This document shows positions 1 through 12,548 of a DNA stretch of 64,000 nucleotides, piece after piece. Both the position numbers and the translations under genes were made by a program. Below the pieces are notes generated by a model. The model searched no databases and was not told where the DNA came from. It saw nothing but the letters and a program-made list of their open reading frames with translations. Positions within the stretch are counted from its first letter, which is position 1. Each line of letters opens with the position of its first letter. The DNA is taken from NCBI GenBank assembly GCA_949592205.1, contig CATIUR010000004.1, forward strand, positions 92,030,337 through 92,094,336, given 5' to 3'. Origin of the DNA: Helichrysum umbraculigerum (Eukaryota > Streptophyta > Magnoliopsida > Asterales > Asteraceae).

Positions 1-2136
1 AAATGGTCGCTTTGGAATGGTACGGGTGAATCGTTTCCGACTCAAGGTAAATGGAATATTACCGTAGAAGACACTCGAACCACCACCACCCAGGTACGTG
101 AGTTATCGTGGTTGCAAAGTTTTCAAGATTTGAATTAAAGTCATGTAAATATAGTTGTGAACATGTATCGAACTAATGTTTGATAAGTTTTTTGGGTGTT
201 GAATTCATCAGGATTTTATTGTGTGTAGTCAACTTGTTAATCGTTGAAAGTGAAAATTTATAATAGTTTTACTATAAGTTGTCACGTCAAAAAAGTATCG
301 GATTAGTTCGATACTTGAAAGTCAAATTTGTTATAAAATATACTTTAAAGTCAAATTAATTTGTACTTTCATGCATCAAATGTGTTTGTTGTATTGGATT
401 AATATTTGATTTACTTAACGAAATCGAAGTTAATTCATGTTAAATAACCTCCAGGTTTACACTGTGGATTTTGTGATTCTCTGTTTGGGAAGATTCAAAG
501 ATGTCCCAAACATGCCCCAATTCCCAGCCGGAAAAGGTCCAGAAGTTTTTCGAGGCCAAGCAATACACTCCATGAAATACGCATCCATGGATCACGAAGA
601 AGCTGCAGAATTCGTCAAAGGGAAGAAAGTCGTTGTTGTGGGGTTTGGGAAAACAGGACTCGACATTTCAAGGGAATGCTCGTCGGTAAATGGTGAGTCA
701 CCATTACATATTTAATTAAAACCGTCTTTAATTTGTTCTAATTAAATAACTTTGGTGATGTAAATACTACGTTTTCAGGGCCGGAACTTCCTACTACGAT
801 ATTGTACAGACGTGATCATTGGAAGCTACCCGACTGGGCTCCATGGGGATACCCGATGACGTATTTCTACTTCAATCGATTCTCGCAGCTTTTGGTTCAT
901 AAGCCTGGAGAAGGCTTTTTTCTTAGTCTCCTAGCTACATTACTTTCACCTCTAGTAAGTCTTTCAAAAATACTCCCTCCGTCCCATATTAATAGTCCAC
1001 TATTCCTTTTTGGACTGTCCCAAATTAATTGTCCACTTTCAAAAATGGATAAAAATGATGAGCTAAAATCCTTTTATACCCCTACTTTATATATGTAAGA
1101 CAAAAAAGTAGGTAAAAAGTAAGGGGTAGAATTGTCATCTTATCAAAAAGTAGGAGAGAAGTTGATGTTTTCTTAAACTGCGTGTTTCTTGTCTGGGGAC
1201 AATTAAATTGGGACGGAGGGAGTATATTATTTATGTAACTTTAAAATGTTCTCTAGCCTATATAAATAAATAAGTGAATACAAGTTATTGGCAGAACACA
1301 TACTTAGTTAATGTATATTCCATAATTTATATCAGCGATGGGGAGTTTCGAAGCTAGTCGAAAGCTATGTCAAAAAGACTCTTCCTATAGCCAAGTTCGA
1401 CATGGTGCCACAACATAGCATCTCAAAAGACATGCGCTCGTGTTTGATTACATACATGCCAGATTCAGACGACTTTTTTTATAAGCTCGAGAAAGGAAGC
1501 ATCAAATTAAAGAAATCACAAAGTTATGGCTTTAATGAAAAAGGGATTTCGACGGATGAGGACAACACGAATATAGAAGCAGATATCGTTATATTTGCAA
1601 CTGGATTTAAAGGTGAAGAAAAGCTCAAAAATATTTTCGAATCATCCACATTTGGTCAATTCATCGCAGGCTCACCACGAGTCCCACTTTACAGGTTAAT
1701 ATATTAGTCGTAATCTTTCTTTAGAAGATTCATATATTTAAAGTTTTAAACATTTTGTGGATCAACTTAAGTTAAACTATCGATTATTATCAGGGAATGC
1801 ATACATCCACGAATACCGCAACTAGCAGTAATTGGATTTTCTGAAAGTCTTTCGAATATTTACATATCCGAAATGAGGGCTAAATGGGTGGCGGCGCTTC
1901 TAGAAGGTGCGTTCAAGGTACCGAGTGTTGACGAGATGGAGAAAGATATCGCGAGTTGGGACGAATACATGAAAGAATCAAGTGAAGAATATCATTATCG
2001 ATCATCAGTTGGTACTTTGGAAATTTGGTATAACGATCAACTTTGCAAGGACATGGGCATGAACCCAATGAGAAAAAATGGGCCATGGGCTAATCTTTTT
2101 GAACCATATGGTCCCGTGGACTACGTTAAAAGTTAA
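1..2136 (+). CDS. Flavin-containing monooxygenase, FMO1-like (5' truncated by window edge), five exons visible
   Basis: Exons read 1-93, 455-692, 779-954, 1336-1694 and 1794-2136, all with GT-AG borders and consistent phase. They join into about 402 codons ending in TAA at 2134-2136. Plant FMOs of this class are about 500-530 residues, so the N-terminal FAD-binding GxGxxG lies before the window. Visible marks are the FMO signature (VFRGQAIHSMKY in exon 2), the NADPH-binding GFGKTG soon after, and the FATGF motif in exon 4. The family uses FAD, NADPH and O2 to oxygenate N- or S-containing substrates; AtFMO1 hydroxylates pipecolate in systemic immunity. Which substrate this paralogue uses cannot be told. 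No frameshift or stop is seen in the visible exons, so it may be functional. It is the only ordinary host gene in the window. Confidence 0.9.
973..1222. mobile_element. Stowaway MITE in FMO intron 3
   Basis: A 250 bp element begins CTCCCTCCGTCCC and ends with the inverted copy GGGACGGAGGGAG, flanked by TA on both sides (971-972, 1223-1224). This end sequence and the TA duplication define Stowaway (Tc1/mariner-derived) MITEs. It lies wholly inside the intron between exons 3 and 4 and does not touch the splice sites at 955 and 1335. Confidence 0.93.
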
Positions 2137-2822
2137 GCCCACAAATTATGCATGGTTTATTTTTATTCAATTCACATCATTAAGAAATATTGTGGTTTGA
2201 TCAAGATTCGAGCGTGTGATACTATCTTTTGTTGCTGTTCTTGATATTGCCGAATCCACAATGATGTATCTTACCTTAAATGATCATCATAATTGTTACG
2301 GAGTAATATTTTGTATTTGTATTTAGCAACGTTAAGTGTGTGTTAAAGGACAAAAAATGTGTATAATTCATACAATACATAACATGTGTATTCCACTTAT
2401 TATTTCATCCATCCATATTCATACTTAGCATTTTACGTTACTCTGTTTTATATTTACTTGCTTAATCTATATTTAATATCATTAAAAAGCAAAATTAAAA
2501 CAAGTATTTGTATTCACCGCCCTCTACAAATCTACACTATACAAACTGAGCTTAAAACACTTAACAAATAAGTGTATTTGGGATCAAAAGTGTATGTAAT
2601 ACTTGAATTGGGGATATTATTTGTAATTTAATTCCTATCATTAATTCACAAAAAGTATCAAAAGGCCGGCACATGTGAATAGTGGATATCCACCCGATCC
2701 ATCCACTTAATGGTGGATATGGACGATCTAAATGGATGAATAGTGGATATGGATTTGGAGTATTCGTGAATTGGATATGAATGACAACGTATCATCTATG
2801 AATTTATCCATTATCACCCTAA

Positions 2823-2853
<31 letters not shown>
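2137..2853. other. FMO 3' flank, AT-rich, ending in a TA tract
   Basis: No gene is seen. The first few hundred bases presumably hold the FMO 3' UTR and poly(A) region. About 2670-2815 is an AT-rich stretch with repeated GGATAT/ATCCA words. Some of the same words recur at 4265-4345, so an older repeat may have been split. The TA tract at about 2825-2853 borders the next element. Confidence 0.5.
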
Positions 2854-2859
<6 letters not shown>

Positions 2860-3415
2860 TGATCAAGAGGGAAGTGTCTTTTTGGGGGGAAGGGGGGAAG
2901 CGTTAGTACGCATCAGGAAGTATATTACAATTATCAATCAAAACGTCAACAAAAATTTATTTTTATCGGTAAATAGTAATCAAAATCGATGCTATAAAGA
3001 ATATTTTAACGAATGAATTTCATTTTTAGTCATAACATTAATTGATGAATATTTATTTAATTAATTGTTAAGATGCAGTGTGATGCATATTAACTAAAAT
3101 GCATCGCGATGCATCATAAAAGTTTACATTATTTTAAAAATATTTTTATTGTTAAGATGCATCACAATGCAGATTAACTAATATGCACCGCGATGCATCT
3201 TAACGGATTTGTATCAAATATTCATAAATCGATACTATAACTTGAAGAAAATATTTATCAAGGAAGCTTAACATTTATAACATCGATTCTGATTAACATT
3301 TACTAAATTTCAGTTTGCTTTTTTCGAGATTAGTATAGGTGAAGGTAATATGCTTCTTGATGCGTACTAACGCTTCCCCCTTCCCTCAAAAAATGGACTT
3401 CCCTCTGGATCATGC

Positions 3416-3418
<3 letters not shown>
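2854..3418. mobile_element. TA-tract-associated inverted-repeat element (about 565 bp)
   Basis: The left end GGGTAGTGATCAAGAGGGAA and the inverted right end (GTGGCATGATCCAGAGGGAA when reversed) continue as imperfect terminal inverted repeats of about 65 bp. Both run into GCGTTAGTACGCATCA. Both sides abut TA runs. The interior has no ORF but carries repeated self-complementary words such as GATGCATCGCGATGCATC near 3100 and 3190. A diverged relative in the opposite orientation starts at 63625. The placement resembles microsatellite-targeting MITEs such as rice Micron; the superfamily is not established. Confidence 0.7.

Positions 3419-3500
<82 letters not shown>
3419..3500. repeat. (TA)n microsatellite
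   Basis: About 80 bp of pure TA repeat adjoin the inverted-repeat element. Long YIYIYI reading frames here are artefacts of the repeat. Confidence 0.97.
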
Positions 3501-3504
<4 letters not shown>

Positions 3505-3783
3505 TATACACATATAAATTTACATACCCACATACACATAAACCATAAACTATTAATATGTTATTGAATATATAAAGTCATAAATTTTAAATATCTAATA
3601 TAAATATTTGAGGTTTTTTTTTGTATTATTGATTTATATAGCAAATCAAAATGTATAAATCTATCGTGCTGAGCCAAATTCTGTTTCCGACCATATAGTG
3701 AAGTCACAATCCATGATAGATGACTATTAAAACATGTGTGATTAACCAATAAACATAAAGATTACACATTTACATTTGTCAAA

Positions 3784-4095
3784 GGGATATGTATCTTTAG
3801 ATGTATTCAACTTTAGTAAAACATATATAGTATGTATCAAACTTACAACACTTCTATAGTATGTATCCAACTTTCATATATCTCTATTGTATGTATTGGA
3901 CGGTATAATTGATGATGTGTTGAGTTCTATGGATGACACGTGTCACATTTTAGAAACGACATGTCATCAAAAGTATCGTTCAATACATACAATAGAAATT
4001 ATTGAAAGTTAAATACATAAAATATATGTTTTATATGTTGGATACATACTATAGATTTTTTAGTAAAGTTGAATACGTTTAGAAATACTTATCCC
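3784..4095. mobile_element. 312 bp MITE with 9 bp target duplication
   Basis: The ends GGGATATGTATC and GATACTTATCCC-like (the right end reads AAATACTTATCCC) extend into terminal inverted repeats of roughly 35-40 bp containing TATTCAACTTTA. The flanks TTTGTCAAA at 3775-3783 and 4096-4104 are identical 9-mers. A 9 bp duplication points to a Mutator-like origin. The interior is noncoding. Confidence 0.75.
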
Positions 4096-4104
4096 TTTGT
4101 CAAA

Positions 4105-4365
4105 ATATATATTTACTTGTAATTGTAACCAATTATGTTTCATTGACGAGAATGGTTACACGCTCTTGTGAATAGATTTTCGTATGTTAAGTTATTTTTA
4201 TTTTTTGTTACAATATTTGTTAGTTTCATTTCATATTAGGAAATCTTTTAACATTTTTTGAATATACAACGGATATCCATTAACCCGCTTAATCCATTTG
4301 ATATAAATATTGATGGATGAATTGAAATTAAATAGATATGGATATATATATGTATATATATATAT
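4105..4365. other. AT-rich spacer with no gene
   Basis: Low-complexity AT-rich DNA. It ends in TATAT (4361-4365), which serves as the target duplication for TE-1. Nothing else can be supported. Confidence 0.6.
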
Positions 4366-5159
4366 TGTGGCACCCGGTCAAAAAGGGCCAAAATTAGCGG
4401 CCAATTTAAACTTTAATTACTCGTGCTCGGTACGTGTTAAAACAAAAGTATTCGGATATTATATATGTATTTATATATATATAACATGAAATGATTATGT
4501 AATAATCACTTATAACTAAATCAAAGAGCGCGAATTAAGTTACTGAATTTTAATTCCAAAATAGTATTTTTTATAAAATACTCCAACTCGAAAACATGTC
4601 AAAAGAATGTAATAAATTTTAGAATTGAAAACAACACATTTTGTATATCGAAAACTATCCGTCAAACTGAACCAGAACAAAGATATAATTTTATATCTCA
4701 TTAAAAGTATTTTTATAAAATACTTCAATTGAAAACTTATACGATTATAATTTTAGAAATTTATCATTTGAAAAGATTATACTACATAACGATCGGGTAA
4801 ACGAACACGAAGCAAAATTACAAACCAACCTCAATTATTGGGGTCGGTTATACCCAACCAACCCCAATAATTCATTCAAACCAAAACTCAGACTCATCTC
4901 TCTCTCGACCTCTTTCTCTTTTGGTTCTCTTCATCAAACCACAACCAACAACATTAACAACAACACATAAGAATAAGTAGCATCAACAGCATAATCATCA
5001 TCTTCTTCTTCATAATTAATCCTCATCAACATCGTGCACATCATCAACATCACTCACAGCTTCAATTTTCGAATTGTAAGAAATTAACCAACTCCTTTTA
5101 CTTGTTTCAATTTTATAATACTTATAATATAATGTATTAGCGTTCCATCTATGCATTAT
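4366..5159 (+). repeat. TE-1 5' LTR, first part
   Basis: It begins TGTGGCACCCGGTCAAAAAG and matches 33533 onward base for base apart from scattered changes. A pyrimidine-rich CTCTCTCTCGACC run near 4895 and a CAA/CATCATC-rich stretch to about 5065 look like an untranslated leader. A candidate splice donor GTAAGA is at 5076. TE-2 interrupts the LTR after ATTAT (5155-5159). Confidence 0.88.
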
Positions 5160-7648
5160 TGTCGCGTTCCTAGCGGTCAGTCGGATTTTTAATCGGGTCG
5201 TTGTTCCAGCACAACCAAGACTCGCGGCAGAGTGAGCTTTAAATTTATAAGAGCTGGGGCTCAATTTATAAGTACTACCTACCTTGGAAGCAAGCAGTAA
5301 GTATAACTCGAGGTCGTTCTTAAATCGAAGTGAATTGAAACGAAGCGGATTCACCAAAGATTATTTTCACTAATAGGATAAGGGTAGGTAGATTGAATTT
5401 TGATAGGTTTTTGTTTTATAATTATCCTAAATGCAAAAAAGTAAATAACAGGAAATAAAGCTAGGGTTTAAGCAGACAGGTAGAGATGTGATTGCTGAAA
5501 CTTCGATAATTAGGGTTTCGGGATGATGTTCATTATAGATTAGATTAGAGACTTGCCAGATAAAAGACAGACAAATTTTCGGTGTAAACACTAGGACCCT
5601 AAGTCTCAGGATTAAAACCCTAAGAGCATATGTCACTGGAATCCTAGGCTATCGTGATTCTGATCAGATCGGGCTGCTTTTAAACCCCCCCTGAACTAGT
5701 CTTGGATAAGACCTCAGTAACCCTAAAGTATCTAGGGATCAGGCAAGAGGCAACAGACCGCAATTGTATTCACTGACCTTTCTTAACACCTAATCATCTA
5801 TTTGGTTTCATCATGGCAGATACTGATTGTATCCTATGTGTGTTAAACTATCGGTCTTAGTAGAGTTAAGCAGTATGGTGGAGTATTAGACTCTCTTGAC
5901 AAAACTCTGTATTAATTCTATTTGAGTGTTTATTCAACCGTCATAATTACAGGCCCTCCTTTACGTTCAGGCGTTCATCCTAGGAATAATCACGGTGTAC
6001 AGGGCGAATTTGGCATTTCCACAGTGTTCCTGACTCAAGGCATACTCACGGTGTACAGTGCATTGGCATATCCACAGTGTTCCTGACTCAAGGCATACTC
6101 ACGGTGTACAGTACATTAAGTAGTTCCACATCTTGTATTTAAACCTTGGTGTACTAACGGTGTACGGTGCATCGAGCAGTTCCACAGCTTGTATTTAAAC
6201 CTTGGTGTACTAACGGTGTACAGGGCAGCGAAGCATTTCCACAGTTTTGATTCCTAGACCCGAGTTCTAGAAGGGTCACTTCTAGGTATTCCACGATGAA
6301 ACAATCCCACGGCATTTCCTTAGTTTCCACGTATTTGTACTCCACCAGTGGTGTTTCCAACGCTATACGAAGTACTGTGCCGTTTTATGGAAAGTTCATA
6401 GCTTCATACTGTAACTGGAGATGACTGTATCTACGTAGTATTAGGGTTGATCAGATCCTATCCTAAGGGCAACAGTCACGTGAAAGTCTGGAAAAGGTGT
6501 CGAGAAACTAGATCTATAATCAGGATAAGTTTAACCTAAACACACAGCATAACAATCTTCAATCATGTAAATAAGATATTAATATAACATCACCCCTATT
6601 CCTAATATCTACATTTCAACAATCACAATATTAAACTACTCTATAATCATGGCAATAAACAAAGTACAAACTGAAATAACATAAAGTGTAAGCATTATAA
6701 TAGTAAGTAAAAGTTTAGATATCACCGGGAATACAGCAGTGTAATACTGAGGATTACAAATAGTCTGACTTGAAAAACTCGTTACAACAAGATGACCAAG
6801 CTAAACCTTCCTCAAGACTCGAACCGTAAGCTCAACCCTAACCTTTCTCCTCTAGAACTCTAGAGAGAGACTAGAGAGAGAAAGTAGAGAGATAGAGAAA
6901 ATGGGAAAAATGTGAAAGTGAGGAAAGGAGTGGAATGAAGAATGGTGTATAAAAATGGGGTGGTGATGACCCCTATTTATAGGCAAAGCTCAAAATCACA
7001 CGTACAACTCGCGAAACAGCATGTACAAGCAAACGAAGCAGCATACAGGGTAGAGGGGGCCTTATACGGCCTTGGTGGGGCCGTATACAGTGTGTCAAAG
7101 GTCGTATACGGTCTTGGTTAGGCCGTATACGGTTGCCAAGGCCGTATACGGTGTCCTTCTGATTTCGTTCGTTGCTTAAAACGCGCGTATCTCCTTCGTT
7201 ATGCGTCCGTTTGACTTGATTCTTTCGCCCGTGGTTTCGTAATTCCGTTACGCTTCTAATGATGCCAAATTCATGGTAATTTGATGTATAAAGCTCAGGC
7301 ATAGCCGGAATGACTTTATAGGTGTCTGAAATCGTCGTGTCTTCTCAGTTCTTTACCCTTTTGGCATGATTCTTGATTCTTCGGTCTCGTTTTTACCTGT
7401 ATTATCATATGATGAGGTTAAAATATGTGCCTCATAAGATAGATGAGTCCGGAGGAATCTGTGCACGTATATTTGTCCTGAATTGCTTGTTATTTGGATG
7501 TTTTAGGTGATTTTTGCAGCAACGCCTCTATTTGGACCACTTTAGTGATTTTTAGTAAACAATGATCATTTTGGAATGTTTTCACTAAAGATGTGCCCAA
7601 AAAGTGTGGAATATTGCCATTAAAAACATGACTTTTTGAGTCACATCA
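5160..7648 (-). repeat. TE-2 3' LTR (left copy)
   Basis: A 2489 bp LTR beginning TGTCGCGTTCC and ending GAGTCACATCA on the plus strand. It carries short tandem units with ACGGTGTACAG (about 5990-6230), five CCGTATACGG-type words at 7058-7152, and a TATAAATAG box on the minus strand near 6973-6984. The ORFs inside it (for example 5016-5357 and 6973-7302 minus) recur in the right copy and are not genes. Confidence 0.9.
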
Positions 7649-9565
7649 AGTTATCACACACTTAGACGTTGCTTGTCCTCAAGCCATACTCAGTTTGAGA
7701 GAGAAAACATTTTAAAATCTGGTTTTTAAGGGTGAGTTAAAATAAATTCAAAAGATACCACTTCTAATACATCTAAGATTATTTAAGAATAAGAGGAAGG
7801 ATAAGATGATCCTTTCAGAAGTAAGAAGCAATTATCCTCGGGCATACTACCAATCCTCGTGATCTTGGAGTACACATGACTAGGCGATCTCACTAAAGGT
7901 GGTCACTCAATTCACTCAAAGTGTATCGGGTTTCCTATCAATCTAGAACAAACGAAATCACTCAAATAAGCCAGTCATGCAGCACTCATCATCATAGGCT
8001 TGGTCGAGAATCGGATCTCCACCACTTAGGTGAGGACGGTGCTAATTATCCCAAGACATTCAACGGGTTGTGGTGTTAGGTGAGGATTTAAGGGTATGGA
8101 TAGTGGTATGTTTTTGGGTTATAGTGGTTTGACTCATCTTAAAATTCTAAGATAGTGAAAAACTTTATTTGAGAATGGAACGGAGGATTTTGTAGCTGCT
8201 CGTCTTCTATCGAATTCTTCTTGAGAAGGTGATACTTTGAAGCACTCAGCTTTATTTGATGGAACTATTTCTTTTTCTTTTCTTGGTTTTTTCTATTTTT
8301 ATTTTGTTTTCTTCTTCAGAATTTCTTTGCTAGAGAATTTCTAAGGATATTTTTGTTTTGTTTCTTCTAGAAATCCCTTTTCGCAGCTATGATCTTTGAT
8401 CTTGAACTTCGAGTCTTTATATAGTGTCAATTTTTCACACTTTTTTTAGATATAACTTTCAAAGAACACGAAAGAGGAAGACTTGGGAGCATAATCGAAG
8501 AGGATGTTCCAAAAGATTTTTCACGACCTCAGAAATTCTAAGATAAGATTTTGGGAATTTTTGGGTGAGTAGGGTTTGCATTAGGGTTTTTATGGAAACG
8601 AAAGGTTTAGGCTCAACAGGGTTTTCTAAGCGGATCATCGATACTAAAGATAAGTATCGGAAGGGTTTTAGGCTTGAAGAGATATGTGAGAATTGAGTTT
8701 AAGTCCTAGGGAATGTCAAGGTCATCTAATTGCACCTATACCGCATACGGTACACACCAATGTGGTCTTGAAACGTATGTCAGGAGCAAGTTCTAATTCA
8801 GAGATGCAAGCATCGGCACACACAAGAAATAAATAGTGAAGCATTAAAGATGAATGCTATTAGGCTCAAGATACCTCACTGCAAAAATAGGGTTGTATGT
8901 GCCTAGCCATGCTCCTTCTAGATTATTGTTTCTTGCTCGAGAAATTTCTACCTTACTTTCCCTATATTCCAAAATAACTTACTCATTTTTCGAAAATGGC
9001 TTCCTTCGAAAGTATTTAAACTCAAAAACTTGGAGTTAATCTTACGATTTAGCTCATAATTTTTAAAATTTTTGAAAAAACTTATTTGAAAAAGTTTGGT
9101 TTGGAGAAACATTTTCAGAGTTATGCTATTTTGGACATAAAAATTGCCCAAAATTATCCAAGGTATTCTATACCTGCTATCCCACACTTAGAGGAACATT
9201 GTCCCTAATGTTCTCTTGAGTTGAGATTTACTGGAGGTAAAATCCCACACTTAGAGTTTGAACATGTAAGAAAATGTTTCTCAAGCGTTAAATTGGGTTT
9301 GAATCCCACACTTAGTGATAAGCTTAGGATAGGGTATAGATCAAGACAAAATATATTTAATCATGAAATGGGTAAAAGGTTAAGAAACTCCCCAGATAAC
9401 GTTTTTGAAGCTTATGATAGGTTGCAGGAAGGAAGGAGTCGATATGAGTCTTCTTCCGCATTCTTCATGAAGGTCGGTCAGCTTCAAACGAGTTATCAGG
9501 TGCATTGTATCCTACGTTATCAGAAATTCGTTCCAAATCTTTAAGTAGGGATTCTTGTGGTGTAG
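7649..9565 (-). other. TE-2 3' noncoding region with polypurine tract and repeated CTAAGTGTGGG motifs
   Basis: Next to the LTR the element strand reads GGCTTGAGGACAAGCAACG then CTAAGTGTGTGATAAC, the usual polypurine-tract context in Athila-like elements (TE-3 has the same at 31363-31396). Further CCCACACTTAG copies on the plus strand lie near 9181, 9243 and 9303. No coding region is supported; plus-strand frames such as 9221-9544 span these motifs and have no family resemblance. Confidence 0.6.
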
Positions 9566-9570
9566 AATCC

Positions 9571-12092
9571 TAATGCGCACCTCGCGAGCGGGCTGTTCGC
9601 AAGGCGGATCGGTGGGTTTTATAATTTATAATTGCTGGGGTCTAAGCGTGGCTTACTAATACTGAACCAAAGGCTAGTAGATGGTAAGTATGACCTAGAG
9701 TCGTTCTTAAAGAGAAACTGAATTGAAACAGAGGTGATCCAATCAATCTTTCTTTTCTAGTAAAGGTTTTAAAAGAGTGCGTTGGGGGTTTTGGTTCAGT
9801 TAACTAGGTAAACTAAATAAAGCGAATAAAATGTAATAATAAATCAGATAATTAAAGTAGTATTTGTTGTGAGTTCATTAGCTTATAATGTGGGATGATG
9901 ACTTTTAGGGAAAACGTTTACTAAATTTGGAATGTTCACTAGACTTGGTAGTTTATGGTCCCTATTAGTCGGTTATCAATTAATATGTCACGAGGAACTA
10001 TGGTGTCATGATTCTGATTAAACAGACAATGCTCAACTCTCCACACTCTCCTATGAGGGAGTCAGTGGCCCTTATTATTGAACGCATTCGCTCGTGGGTG
10101 AAGGAATAGAGTAGCAAGTCCACAACAAGTCTAACCGTTCTTAATACCATAAAGACTATAAATCCAGCAAACAACTAACTTAGCAAATATGTTCGGACTT
10201 AGTTGATCAATTCCCATTAATGAAATTCAAGCATGGTAAACGAGGGAAAGTGTTGAGGTTTCTTGCGTACCTTACTTTAGATTTCATAGGTTAAGGAAAA
10301 GTATCGCTTTAAATTGGATTTTAAACTTGCCTTTCTTAATAGAATTAACAAATCCCTAGGTTTTCGTAAATGGTTATTTAGCCTATAGCCTACCTAATCT
10401 AATCTAATCTAAACTAACTAATCTAATTAAAATGCTAATTAAAATGCTGACGACTTTTTGCATAAAGTTAAACCCAGACCATGTCGGAAAATACTATGTT
10501 AGTTCACAATGTATTTAATCGTTTACCGATGTTTCCATTGTGAATTTAATTGCTTCGCGATGTTTGCATGATAAGTACATTGTGATTGGAAGTGTACAAT
10601 ACTCATGGCAATTCCACGTAATCACATTGCATTTTATGATGCTTGCATGACGTTACAATTAAAACCATAGTTTTTACACAGATAACTATTGACCAAGTAT
10701 TAAGGTTCGCGACACCTCTTTACAAGGTTACAATACGTTTGTTAATCGAAAAGCGAATGTAAGTTTTAGGTTTAAAATCATAAGATAAGTCCGTTCATAA
10801 AGTTTCCATTTCAATAATGTCGATCCATAATACAACTACCCTCGGTCGTTACCGGCTTCCATGCGTTTGTACTTTGCTCGAAAGCATTTCCAGCACTATA
10901 CCAAGTAAACAGTCGAATAGGGGCCGTCATATTATTTGACGACACATTTAAAGTCATCCCACAAATATATATGCTAACTACATCACAACAAATACAATAG
11001 TAATCTACTCGCTAATCATGGCATAAACGATCTCTAGCATAATTAAAGCATACATATTTAATTAAGATAGAAAAGGATGGAAATAACCGAGATTAATATG
11101 CGAGAAGGAATAGACTTGAACTAATAAGCGTATCTCCAAGCGTACACCAAAGATTACAAGATGTTCCTCACCAAAGAATACAAGCACGCTCCTTGCTTCT
11201 ATTCTAACTAGCCTAATACTACTTTAAAGTAAGAAAATAAAGAAAGAAAGAAAAGCTAGAAGCTAGAGGAATAAGAAAGATATAGAGAGTGTGTTTTCTA
11301 AGGTGTGTCTTCAAATGAACCATGGTGCCTCCTATTTATAGGTGAATTTCGGCTCACGTTAGCATTTCAAGGCACACGTTAGCAAAAGGTGGAAAAGGTG
11401 GTGCACCGGGTACCAAAAAACGTGTAAAGGTGGTGCACCGGGTACCAAAAAGCATGTAAAGGTGGTGCACCGGGTACATGAAAGGACCAAAAAGCGGAAA
11501 CGAGGCGGGGGACAGGTGGCCGGCGCCGCCCCACCTGTGGCCGGCGGCGGCTGGGTGGTGGCCGGCGGCGGCTGGCACCCCCCGCCCCGGTTCGCCGTCT
11601 TTCGCTTCGTTTCTTAAATCGCGCGTGTTTTCTTCGTTATGCGTCCGTTTGCGTCGATTCTTTTTGTGTTGGATTCGTAATTCAAAAACGAAGACTTTGA
11701 TGAAAAGATATCCCAAAAATATGTCTCCCATCTTTGGATGTCTCGTACGAATCGTTTGGATCTTCCGGCGTACGTAGAATTTTCATTCTTCGTCCGTTTT
11801 TGTTGATTCTTCTTCTGTTGGATTCGTAATTTGAAAATGAACATCTTGGATGAGATGGATGTTGGTGATGGGCACTTTTGTCTTGAAATCTCATTTTGAT
11901 GCCTTAAATTTTCAAACGTGTGTGGAATCTTCGTTTTTCATCCGTTTTGCTTGATTTTACATTGTGCAACCTTGTTTTGACCATCTTGGCATAATACTAT
12001 TGGTTTGTATTGTTTTTGAGTTAAAATGCCAAGAATCGTTCCAGCATGAGATAGATATCGGTAGTAAAAACGTGACTTTTTACGCGATATCA
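9571..12092 (-). mobile_element. TE-2b: solo LTR of a sister family inside TE-2
   Basis: A 2.52 kb segment aligns along its length with the TE-2 LTR but is strongly diverged. Shared blocks include the AAGTATGACC/GTCGTTCTTAAA segment near 9690, CCTATTTATAGG near 11331, TTCGTTATGCGTCCGTTTG near 11633, and AAAACGTGACTTTTTACGCG at the end. It is flanked by AATCC (9566-9570 and 12093-12097), with no internal region and no second copy, as expected for a solo LTR. Instead of CCGTATACGG it has three GGTGCACCGGGTACC words (about 11398-11480) and GGCCGGCGGCGGCTGG repeats (about 11517-11577) upstream of its TATA box. Its first bases are TAATGCGC rather than TG, so the 5' border could be off by a few bases. 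Confidence 0.7.
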
Positions 12093-12097
12093 AATCC

Positions 12098-12548
12098 CAT
12101 AAGATGTTGGAATGGTTTCGATAAGTATTTATAGTGTGGGGGAGTGATCCCACACTTAGTTCTTTGAAGCGCTTGGATACAAGAAAGTTCCCTGAAGAAC
12201 ACGATCCCTCCACGAGATGTTTGAATGTTCCGTTGTCTGCAAATATGGAAAGTTGGTTCGGGTTTGCCTTTTGACTTCACGGAATTTCTTCTTGAGTGCG
12301 CGTCATCTCGTCTATCTCCACGATCATTCATCACAACATTCTCACTTATTTCACTTATTCAAAATGAAAGAAAATAAACATAATAAGTAGTGGCATAGCA
12401 TAAATAATAAAGATAGATATAGAGCGATCAACCAACTAGTGGCTGATACAAATAAGTTCCAAAAGTAAGGTACTGCAGTAGCCAAACAAACACAGGATAA
12501 TAATAATAATGTTTGAAACCAAAGTCAAATGATGTAAATGGAGCTGGT
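12098..12548 (-). other. TE-2 region 3' of ORF-B
   Basis: Noncoding. It contains one CCCACACTTAG at about 12147, which reads CTAAGTGTGGG on the element strand, a copy of the purine motif that precedes the 3' LTR. Confidence 0.5.

Noticed and set aside
3330..3548. Long YIYIYI open frames at 3330-3548 and 49576-49826
   Set aside because: They are translations of (TA)n microsatellites on either strand.
2670..4345. One older element split by the inserts, from shared GGATATCCA words at 2680 and 4268
   Set aside because: The similarity is limited to short AT-rich words and no borders or duplication were found.
11478..11777. Plus-strand 99-residue frame rich in Gly/Pro/Ala
   Set aside because: It reads through the GC-rich word array of the TE-2b solo LTR; overlapping frames are equally open.
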